Shown here: piece after piece, positions 22,185 through 28,374 of the stretch
Position numbering within the stretch: the stretch's first letter is position 1
Layout: each line of letters opens with the position of its first letter
Source: Actinacidiphila cocklensis
Lineage (GTDB): Bacteria > Actinomycetota > Actinomycetes > Streptomycetales > Streptomycetaceae
Reading direction: 5' to 3'
DNA: 48,538 bases
Assembly: GCF_907177275.1 (NCBI RefSeq)
Contig: NZ_CAJSLV010000085.1
Coordinates: 1 to 48,538, forward strand
Notes under the pieces: generated by a model
Told to the model about the DNA's origin: nothing
The model's input: the letters and a program-made list of their open reading frames with translations, nothing else
Databases searched by the model: none
Program-made: the position numbers and the translations under genes

Positions 22185-22667
22185 ATGAAGGCAGAGGCCG
22201 CACCTGTGCTCGACCCGTTATGGCAAGGCGTGCTCGCGCCCGAGCGACTTGCCGCGGGTCACGGCGCCACGTGCGAACTGCCCGCCGCCCTGGAGTCGGT
22301 GCGAGAAGCGCGCCACTTCACCCGTACGACGCTTCAGCGCTGGGACCTGTCCGCGCTGCTCGACTCCATGGAGCTGGTCGCCTCCGAGCTGGTCACGAAC
22401 GCGCTGCGCTACGCGGTACCCGTCGGCACGCCCGGTGCGCCGGTGCGGCTGAGCCTGGTGCGCTGGACCAGCCGCGTCGTCTGCGCGGTCCGCGATCCCA
22501 GCACGGTGGCGCCGGTCACCAAGGATCCCGACTTCGTGGCCGAGACCGGCCGCGGGCTGCACCTGGTGGACTCCTTCAGCGAGAACTGGGGATGGCACCC
22601 GCTGAGCGGTACGGGGAAGGTGGTCTGGGCGCTGTTCCTGGTCGCGCCGGCCGGCCAGCGACGGTGA
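22185..22667 (+). CDS. RsbW-like ATP-binding protein (GHKL ATPase)
   Basis: A 160-residue protein of the anti-sigma-factor/Ser-kinase ATPase family. The N box is ELVTNALRYA (68-77), followed by VRDPS and the lid/G2 region ETGRGLHLVDSFSENWGW, with a conserved WDL near residue 53. Such proteins in WhiJ-like clusters are thought to modulate sigma factors or act with the HTH partner, but the target is unknown. ATG 22185 has GGGGGC upstream. An in-frame TTG at 22101 would add 28 residues that overlap the operator motifs, so it is rejected. It faces the DUF397 gene across a hairpin. Confidence 0.85.
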   Translation: MKAEAAPVLDPLWQGVLAPERLAAGHGATCELPAALESVREARHFTRTTLQRWDLSALLDSMELVASELVTNALRYAVPVGTPGAPVRLSLVRWTSRVVCAVRDPSTVAPVTKDPDFVAETGRGLHLVDSFSENWGWHPLSGTGKVVWALFLVAPAGQRR

Positions 22668-22676
22668 GACGTGACG

Positions 22677-22700
22677 TGCCGGGGCCTCACGGCCCCGGCA
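22677..22700. terminator. Bidirectional hairpin between ATPase and DUF397 genes
   Basis: TGCCGGGGCC (22677-22686) pairs perfectly with GGCCCCGGCA (22691-22700) across a 4-nt TCAC loop. The loop is the reverse complement of the DUF397 gene's stop codon (22687-22689), so the hairpin spans the end of that gene. Confidence 0.7.
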
Positions 22701-22938
22701 TCACCGGCATCAGATGGTCGAACTCGCCGGCCTTCACACCGATGATCATCGATTCGATCTCGGCTCTCGTGTAAATCAGAGCGGGACCGTCCGGAAAGCG
22801 CGAATTGCGTACGGCGACGTCCCCGTCGGGCAGTGCCGCGAACTCCACACATGTGCCATTGGCATTGCTGTGCCGGCTCTTCTGCCAGACCACGTCCGCC
22901 AGGTCTTCTGCGGCCATTCCATTGTGCGTCCGGCGCAT
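22687..22938 (-). CDS. DUF397 domain protein
   Basis: An 83-residue protein. VVWQKSRHSNANGTCVEFAALPDGDVAVRNSRFPDGPALIYTRAEIESMI is the diagnostic DUF397 sequence (W-x-K-S-x-S...N/G-x-C-V-E...VAVRDSKDP). DUF397 proteins pair genetically with WhiJ-like HTH proteins; some counteract the regulator, in the manner of an antitoxin or anti-repressor. ATG 22938 has GGGGAG at 6-nt spacing and is preferred to ATG 22917. Three GCACGTGCA units at 22993-23025 lie 55 bp upstream, where a repressor would bind. The last codons lie inside a terminator hairpin shared with the converging ATPase gene. Confidence 0.9.
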   Translation of the reverse strand: MRRTHNGMAAEDLADVVWQKSRHSNANGTCVEFAALPDGDVAVRNSRFPDGPALIYTRAEIESMIIGVKAGEFDHLMPVMPGP

Positions 22939-22992
22939 CAGCCACTCCCCAAAAGTGCCGTGTGGTACAGGAGATGATAACTCGTGCTGCCA

Positions 22993-23025
22993 GCACGTGC
23001 ATGTGCACGTGCAAGTGCACGTGCA
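22993..23025. repeat. Three tandem GCACGTGCA units (12-bp period) upstream of DUF397
   Basis: GCACGTGCA occurs at 22993-23001, 23005-23013 and 23017-23025, separated by TGT and AGT, so the period is 12 bp, close to one helical turn. Units two and three contain the full palindrome TGCACGTGCA found in the WhiJ/ATPase promoter. The array lies 55 bp above the DUF397 start and is a strong candidate operator for cooperative binding by the HTH-DUF5753 protein. Confidence 0.75.
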
Positions 23026-23171
23026 GTCACAGGCCGTCATCATCGGGACCGCTCTGACCTGAACCTGTCCGGAATGCGAATGCGGGGGCGGGCATCCCGC
23101 TACGGTCCGATACGATTGACGGTCCGTAGATGAATTCCTCACTCCGCGCTACGAATTGGGAGCAGCCTGCA

Positions 23172-24902
23172 ATGGCTCGTCACCTCATCACCTCTGCCCT
23201 GCCCTATATCAACGGGATCAAGCACCTGGGCAACATGGTGGGGTCCATGCTCCCCGCGGACGTCTACGCCCGGTATATGCGCCAGCGGGGGCACGACGTC
23301 CTCTACATCTGCGCCACCGACGAACACGGCACTCCCGCGGAGCTGGGCGCGAAAGAGGCCGGACTTCCCGTCGACGTCTTCTGCGCCCGCGCGCACGACG
23401 CGCAGAAGGCGGTCTACGACGGCTTCGCGCTGTCCTTCGACCACTTCGGCCGCAGTTCCTCCGCGCAGAACGTCGACATCACCCAGCGCTTCGCCCGCCG
23501 CCTCAACGAGAACGGGTTCATCGAGGAGCGCGCGATCCGCCAGGTCTACTCGCTGGCCGACGAGCGCTTCCTGCCCGACCGCTACATCGTGGGCACCTGC
23601 CCCCACTGCGGCTACGACAAGGCGCGCGGCGACCAGTGCGAGAACTGCACCCGGGTGCTCGACCCCACCGACCTGATCGAGCCGCGCTCGGCGATCAGCG
23701 GCAGCAGCGCGCTGGAGATCAGGGAGACCAAGCACCTCTTCCTCCTCCAGTCCAAGCTGGCCGCCGAGGTCGAGGCCTGGCTCGACGCCAACAGCGACGA
23801 CTGGCCGACGCTGGCGTCCTCCATCGCCCGCAAGTGGCTCACCGAGGGCCTGCGCGACCGGGCGATCACCCGCGACCTCGACTGGGGTGTGCCCGTACCC
23901 GCCGACACCTGGCCCGAGCTCGCCGCCGAGGGCAAGGTGTTCTACGTCTGGTTCGACGCCCCGATCGAGTACATCGGTTCCACCAAGGAGTGGTCGGACG
24001 CGGCCCCCGAGGGCGAGACCCGCGACTGGCAGTCGTGGTGGTACGAGGCCGACGAGACGGTGCGCTACACGCAGTTCATGGGCAAGGACAACGTGCCCTT
24101 CCACACCGTGATGTTCCCCGCCACCCAGCTGGGCACCAGGGACCCGTGGAAGAAGGTCGACTTCGTCAAGGCCTTCAACTGGCTGAACTACTACGGGGGG
24201 AAGTTCTCCACCTCGCAGCGCCGCGGCGTCTTCACCGAGGCCGCGCTCGACCTGCTGCCCGCCGACTACTGGCGCTACTTCCTGATGGCCAACGCGCCCG
24301 AGTCCGACGACACCTCCTTCACCTGGGAGCTGTTCGCGGCCGGCGTCAACAAGGACCTGGCCGACACCCTCGGCAACTTCGTCAACCGGGTGCTGTCCTT
24401 CTCCCGCAAGCGCTTCGGCGACGAGGTGCCGGCCGGCGCCCCGGCCGGCGCGGCCGAGGCCAGGCTGGGCGAGCAGATCGCCGGGCTGCTCGCGGAGTAC
24501 GAGGGCCACATGGAGACCCTGCAGTTCCGCAAGGCGGCCCAGTCGCTGCGCGCGCTGTGGAGCGCGGGCAACTCCTACCTGGAGGAGAAGGCCCCCTGGA
24601 CGGAGATCAAGACCGACCAGGACGGCGCCGCCCTCACGCTGCGCACCGCGATGAACCTCATCCACCTCTACGCCGTCGTCTCCGAGCCGTTCATCCCGGC
24701 CTCGTCCGCCGCGATGCGGGCCGCGTTCACGCTGCCCGACGACGACGCGCGCTGGGTCACCGCCGACGAGGCCCGCACCCTGGCCTCGGTCCCGGCCGGT
24801 ACGCCCTTCACCGTGCCGCCGGTGCTCTTCGCGAAGATCACCGACGACGAGCTGGCCTCCTACGTCGACCGTTTCGGTGGCGACCCGGACGCTTCCGCGT
24901 AG
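23172..24902 (+). CDS. metG: Methionyl-tRNA synthetase
   Basis: A 576-residue class I synthetase that charges tRNA-Met. The HIGH-type motif is PYINGIKHLGN (11-21), the KMSKS-type loop is KFSTSQRRG from residue 344, and a zinc knuckle is formed by Cys143, Cys146, Cys156 and Cys159. The anticodon-binding helical domain follows (about 390-560), and the C-terminal tRNA-binding extension of some MetRS is absent. ATG 23172 has GGGAG upstream and matches the expected MARHLITSALPY start. The gene follows the DUF397 operator region in divergent orientation. Its 3' end is overlapped by a possible small lipoprotein gene on the other strand. An essential housekeeping enzyme. Confidence 0.98.
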   Translation: MARHLITSALPYINGIKHLGNMVGSMLPADVYARYMRQRGHDVLYICATDEHGTPAELGAKEAGLPVDVFCARAHDAQKAVYDGFALSFDHFGRSSSAQNVDITQRFARRLNENGFIEERAIRQVYSLADERFLPDRYIVGTCPHCGYDKARGDQCENCTRVLDPTDLIEPRSAISGSSALEIRETKHLFLLQSKLAAEVEAWLDANSDDWPTLASSIARKWLTEGLRDRAITRDLDWGVPVPADTWPELAAEGKVFYVWFDAPIEYIGSTKEWSDAAPEGETRDWQSWWYEADETVRYTQFMGKDNVPFHTVMFPATQLGTRDPWKKVDFVKAFNWLNYYGGKFSTSQRRGVFTEAALDLLPADYWRYFLMANAPESDDTSFTWELFAAGVNKDLADTLGNFVNRVLSFSRKRFGDEVPAGAPAGAAEARLGEQIAGLLAEYEGHMETLQFRKAAQSLRALWSAGNSYLEEKAPWTEIKTDQDGAALTLRTAMNLIHLYAVVSEPFIPASSAAMRAAFTLPDDDARWVTADEARTLASVPAGTPFTVPPVLFAKITDDELASYVDRFGGDPDASA

Positions 24903-25089
24903 GGTCGGGCACCGCGCGCCCGGTCGCCGCCGAGTCGTCGGCCGGCACCGGGTGCAGCGGTCCCTCCTCCGGCAGCCGGGACCGCCGCACACCCGTCGCC
25001 GGGGTGCACGCCGACGCCAGGGCCGCCGCGAGGCCGAGCACCGCACCGCGCCGGCCGATCGGCCCGCTACCGCCGCCGCCGCCGGTCAT
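24838..25089 (-). CDS. Possible small lipoprotein coupled to the sigma-factor operon
   Basis: An 83-codon frame whose ATG overlaps the stop of the upstream membrane-protein gene by 4 bp (ATGA), as in translationally coupled genes. The N terminus has an arginine pair, a hydrophobic run and a weak lipobox: IGRRGAVLGLAAALASAC, then TPATGVRRSRLPEEGPLHPVP. The C-terminal third is almost pure Arg/Gly/His and overlaps the 3' end of metG by 65 bp, which casts doubt on it. It may be a real short lipoprotein or a decayed 3' end. I rate it as possible only. Without it, 24903-25085 is an empty spacer. Confidence 0.35.
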   Translation of the reverse strand: MTGGGGGSGPIGRRGAVLGLAAALASACTPATGVRRSRLPEEGPLHPVPADDSAATGRAVPDPTRKRPGRHRNGRRRRPARRR

Positions 25090-25850
25090 CCGAAGTCCGC
25101 CGACCCGATCAGGTCCCTGACCCGCGCCGTCTGCGCGGCCGAGGGGTGCGACAGGCAGGCCACCGCCCACACCACCGTGCCCGACCCCGCGGAGCCGACC
25201 ATCGTCCGCCCCATCTGCCGGGTGCCGGTGACCGCGAGGCAGGCCGAGTACGGGACCTCGTCCTCCAGCGGCAGGGCGAAGCCGCTGAACTTCTGCGCCT
25301 GGGCGGAGCTCTGCGTGAGGTGGAACATCACCAGCACCCCGTCCGAGGCCAGCACGCGGGCCAGCGGGGTGCAGAAGCCGTCCAGGGCGTGGGCGCAACC
25401 GCCCTCTGGCAGCACCAGGCTCTGCGACGACAGGAAGACGCTGTCGGTGTCCGGGTCCGGCAGGACCTTCCAGCCCTTCGGCGGCCGCAGCCGCAGCCCC
25501 TCCATGCCGGCCGGGCGGTAGCCGCCCGCCGAGGGCGGTGTCGTGCCCGGCCCGTTGGTCTTGGCGCCGCCCGCAGGCGTCGTCGCCACCACGGCGTGCC
25601 CGCTGGTCGCCACCACCGCGGGCGCCGAGCCGCCGCCCTGCGGGCGTACCAGCCCGGGAACCGCCACCACCGCCGCGACGGCCAGCACCGCGCTCACGGT
25701 GACCGCGGCCGTCCGGCGCCTGCGGCGCCGCCGCATCCGCATCCGCACCCGTTCCAGGCGCTGCGCCGGCGCGGGCAGCTGCGGCACCGCCCGCTCCAGC
25801 AGCACCCGCAACTCGTCCTCGGCGTCGTCCAGGTCAGTCACGGCAGTCAC
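25086..25850 (-). CDS. Membrane-anchored partner of the SigE-family sigma factor (putative anti-sigma)
   Basis: A 254-residue protein. It has an acidic N terminus (DLDDAEDELRVLLERAVPQLPAPAQRLERV), an Arg-rich stop-transfer-like stretch, one transmembrane helix (about 48-68, TAAVTVSAVLAVAAVVAVPGL) and an extracytoplasmic domain of about 180 residues with several Cys (GGCAHALDGFCTPL, YSACLAV, AVACLSH). The start overlaps the end of the sigma gene (GTG 25850, or GTG 25841), so it is co-translated. Position and topology fit an anti-sigma or signal-sensing partner, but no ZAS or other known anti-sigma motif is visible, so the assignment rests on context. Confidence 0.68.
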   Translation of the reverse strand: MTAVTDLDDAEDELRVLLERAVPQLPAPAQRLERVRMRMRRRRRRRTAAVTVSAVLAVAAVVAVPGLVRPQGGGSAPAVVATSGHAVVATTPAGGAKTNGPGTTPPSAGGYRPAGMEGLRLRPPKGWKVLPDPDTDSVFLSSQSLVLPEGGCAHALDGFCTPLARVLASDGVLVMFHLTQSSAQAQKFSGFALPLEDEVPYSACLAVTGTRQMGRTMVGSAGSGTVVWAVACLSHPSAAQTARVRDLIGSADFG

Positions 25851-26343
25851 CCCCGTCCACGGTGACCGCGGCGGGCAGCAGCCCGCGCAACGTCCGCAGC
25901 GCCTTGGCCGCCTGGCTCTTCACCGTGCCTTCCGAACACCCCAGCGCCTCCGCGGTCTCGGTCACGCTGAGGTCCTCGAAGTACCGCAGCACCACCACGG
26001 CCCGCTGGCGTACCGGCAGGGCGCGTACCGCCGCGGCGAGCGCCTGCTCCAGGTCCACCCCGGCATAGGCGTCCTGCGGCAGCGCCCGGTCCGGCAGGTC
26101 GCCATGCGGCACCTCCCCGCGCCACCGCCTGCGCCACCACGAGGCGTGCGTGTGCACCAGCGCCCGGCGGACGTACGCCTCCGGGTTCTCCTCCGCGATC
26201 CGGTGCCACTTCGGCCACACCTTGGCCAGCACCGTCTGCAGCAGGTCCTCTGCGAGATGGGCGTCGCCGGTGAGCAGCCAGGCGACACGCAGCAGTCGTT
26301 GACCGCGTGCCGCCACGAACTGCTCGAACCCGCCCTCGCCCAC
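25834..26343 (-). CDS. SigE-family (ECF, SigM/RpoE-like) RNA polymerase sigma factor
   Basis: A 169-residue ECF sigma factor of the actinobacterial SigE-family subgroup. Region 2 (about 6-75) shows FEQFVAARGQRLLRVAWLLTGDAHLAEDLLQTVLAKVWPKW. Region 4 (about 105-160) shows ALPVRQRAVVVLRYFEDLSVTETAEALGCSEGTVKSQAAKALRTLR, with a clear HTH. GTG 26343 follows GGAGGACAATTC. It overlaps the downstream membrane-protein gene by 17 bp, so the two are co-expressed. Many members of this subgroup respond to envelope stress; the trigger here is unknown. It lies between metG and aspS, with no target genes recognisable in the window. Confidence 0.94.
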   Translation of the reverse strand: MGEGGFEQFVAARGQRLLRVAWLLTGDAHLAEDLLQTVLAKVWPKWHRIAEENPEAYVRRALVHTHASWWRRRWRGEVPHGDLPDRALPQDAYAGVDLEQALAAAVRALPVRQRAVVVLRYFEDLSVTETAEALGCSEGTVKSQAAKALRTLRGLLPAAVTVDGGDCRD

Positions 26344-26373
26344 GAATTGTCCTCCCCACACCTCTACAACGCC

Positions 26374-26390
26374 CCGGACCTCCGGTCCGG
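26374..26390 (-). terminator. Short hairpin between aspS and the sigma-factor gene
   Basis: CCGGACC (26374-26380) pairs with GGTCCGG (26384-26390) across a 3-nt loop, in the spacer after the aspS stop (minus direction) and before the sigma gene. Small; it may be a terminator for aspS or part of the sigma-gene leader. Confidence 0.4.
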
Positions 26391-26437
26391 TTGCCCGGGG
26401 GGTGAGCGTGTTCAGGGGCGGGAGGGGCGCCCGCGGG

Positions 26438-28192
26438 CTACTTCTTGCGGAGCTGGATGTGCAGCTCGCGCAGCCGGGTCTCCTCGACCTCGGACGGCGC
26501 ACCCATCAGCAGGTCCTGGGCGTGCTGGTTGAGCGGGAAGGCGATCGTCTCGCGGATGTTGGGCTCGTCCGCGAGCAGCATGACCATGCGGTCGACGCCC
26601 GGGGCGATGCCGCCGTGCGGGGGCGCACCGAAGTGGAAGGCGCGCAGCATGCCGCCGAACTCCGCCTCGACCGTCTCCCGCGAGTAGCCGGCGATCTCGA
26701 ACGCCTTGTACATCACCGCGGGTTCGTGGTTCCTGATCGCGCCGGACGACAGCTCGATGCCGTTGCAGACGATGTCGTACTGCCACGCCAGGATGTCCAG
26801 CGGGTCCTTGGTCTCCAGCGCTTCGAGGCCGCCCTGCGGCATCGAGAACGGGTTGTGCGAGAACTCGACCGCCCCGGTGTCCTCGTTGCGCTCGAACATC
26901 GGGAAGTCCACGATCCAGCAGAAGCGGAAGACGCCCTCGTCGTACTGCCCGGCGCGCTTGGCGGCCTCGACCCGGACCGGCCCCATGATCTTCGAGACCT
27001 CGTCGAACTCGCCGGCCCCGAAGAAGATCGCGGTGCCCTGCTTGGCGCCGACCGCGGTGACCAGCGCCGCCACGTCCTGCTCGGTGAGGAACTTGGCGAT
27101 CGGCCCGGTCAGCGCGTTGTCCTCGCCCACCCGGACCCAGGCCAGGCCCTTCGCGCCGAGCGAGACCGCGTAGTCGCCGAGCTGGTCGAAGAACTTGCGC
27201 GGCTGGTCGGCGGTGTCCGGCACGGCCAGCGCGCGGACGTGCTTGCCGGCGAAGGCCTTGAAGCCGGAGCCGGCGAAGACCTCGGAGACGTCGACCAGTT
27301 CGAGCGCGGTGCGCAGGTCCGGCTTGTCGTTGCCGTACTTGATCATCGACTCGCGGAAGGGGATGCGCGGGAAGGGCGAGGTGACCGTGCGCCCGCCGCC
27401 CAGCTCGGTGAACAGGTCGGTCATCACCTTCTCGATGACGCCGAAGACGTCCTCCTGCTCGACGAAGCTCATCTCGACGTCGAGCTGGTAGAACTCGCCG
27501 GGCGAGCGGTCGGCGCGCGAGTCCTCGTCGCGGAAGCAGGGCGCGATCTGGAAGTAGCGGTCGAAGCCGGAGATCATCAGCAGCTGCTTGAACTGCTGCG
27601 GCGCCTGCGGCAGCGCGTAGAACTTCCCTGCGTGCACCCGGGAGGGCACCAGGAAGTCGCGGGCGCCCTCGGGGGAGGTGGCCGACAGGATCGGGGTGGC
27701 CATCTCGTTGAAGCCCAGCGCGGTCATCTCGCGGCGCAGGAAGGAGATGACCTGGGTGCGCAGCATGATGTTGCGGTGCATGCGCTGGCGGCGCAGGTCG
27801 AGGAAGCGGTTGGTGAGCCGCATCTCCTCGTTCGCGCTGTCCTCGGGGAAGACCGGGAAGGGCAGCGGGTCGGCGGCGCCGAGCACCTCCAGGGAGGTCA
27901 CCTCGACCTCGACCTCGCCGGTCGGCAGCTCCGGGTTGACGTTCTCCGCCGAGCGGGCCACGACCCGGCCGTCGACGCGGACCACAGACTCCTTGGACTG
28001 GCTGCTCAGCTCGTCGTAGACGGCCGAGCCGGGGCGGACCACCAGCTGCGTGAAGCCGTAGTGGTCGCGCAGGTCGACGAAGAGGATGCCGCCCAGGTCA
28101 CGGCGATTGTGCAGCCAGCCGGACAGGCGGACGTCGGTGTCGACGTCGGTGGCGCGCAGCTCTCCGCAGGTGTGTGACCGGTACCGGTGCAT
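26438..28192 (-). CDS. aspS: Aspartyl-tRNA synthetase
   Basis: A 584-residue class IIb synthetase. The N-terminal OB-fold anticodon domain (about 1-110; VRLSGWLHNRRDLGGILFVDLRDHYG) is followed by the catalytic core with motif 2 (FRDEDSRADRSPGEFYQLDVEMSFV) and motif 3 (GIAPGVDRMVMLLADEPNIRETIAFP). The inserted bacterial-type GAD domain lies between (about 300-410). The typical bacterial length and sequence suggest it charges tRNA-Asp; whether it also acts on tRNA-Asn cannot be told. ATG 28192 gives the expected MHRYRSHTCGEL start. TAGGCT on the minus strand near 28243 is a possible -10. It is divergent from the SpoIIE-type gene. Confidence 0.97.
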   Translation of the reverse strand: MHRYRSHTCGELRATDVDTDVRLSGWLHNRRDLGGILFVDLRDHYGFTQLVVRPGSAVYDELSSQSKESVVRVDGRVVARSAENVNPELPTGEVEVEVTSLEVLGAADPLPFPVFPEDSANEEMRLTNRFLDLRRQRMHRNIMLRTQVISFLRREMTALGFNEMATPILSATSPEGARDFLVPSRVHAGKFYALPQAPQQFKQLLMISGFDRYFQIAPCFRDEDSRADRSPGEFYQLDVEMSFVEQEDVFGVIEKVMTDLFTELGGGRTVTSPFPRIPFRESMIKYGNDKPDLRTALELVDVSEVFAGSGFKAFAGKHVRALAVPDTADQPRKFFDQLGDYAVSLGAKGLAWVRVGEDNALTGPIAKFLTEQDVAALVTAVGAKQGTAIFFGAGEFDEVSKIMGPVRVEAAKRAGQYDEGVFRFCWIVDFPMFERNEDTGAVEFSHNPFSMPQGGLEALETKDPLDILAWQYDIVCNGIELSSGAIRNHEPAVMYKAFEIAGYSRETVEAEFGGMLRAFHFGAPPHGGIAPGVDRMVMLLADEPNIRETIAFPLNQHAQDLLMGAPSEVEETRLRELHIQLRKK

Positions 28193-28362
28193 CGTGGTTC
28201 GTCCAAGTCGTCAGGTCGTCGCGATGGTGGGGAACCAGCACAGCCTACCGGCGCCGGGGGCGCCTCCTCATCCGTGTATCCGTACCGCGCGCGGGCGCGG
28301 GCCGGGCAGGGTACCCGCAAGGCGCCGTCCAGGCATATTCGCCCCCGGCATGCGAAACCCCA

Positions 28363-28374
28363 TAAAATGGGGCA
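28363..28374 (+). promoter_or_regulatory. Leaderless-type -10 element for the SpoIIE-like phosphatase gene
   Basis: TAAAAT at 28363-28368 is AT-rich and stands out in this DNA. A 6-nt spacer leads directly to ATG 28375. GGGG within the spacer is too close to the start to be a good ribosome-binding site. Confidence 0.5.

Noticed and set aside
22939..23142. An N-terminal extension of DUF397 containing a Cys-Thr repeat
   Set aside because: The Cys-Thr run is the translation of the GCACGTGCA operator array, and the good ribosome-binding site lies before ATG 22938.
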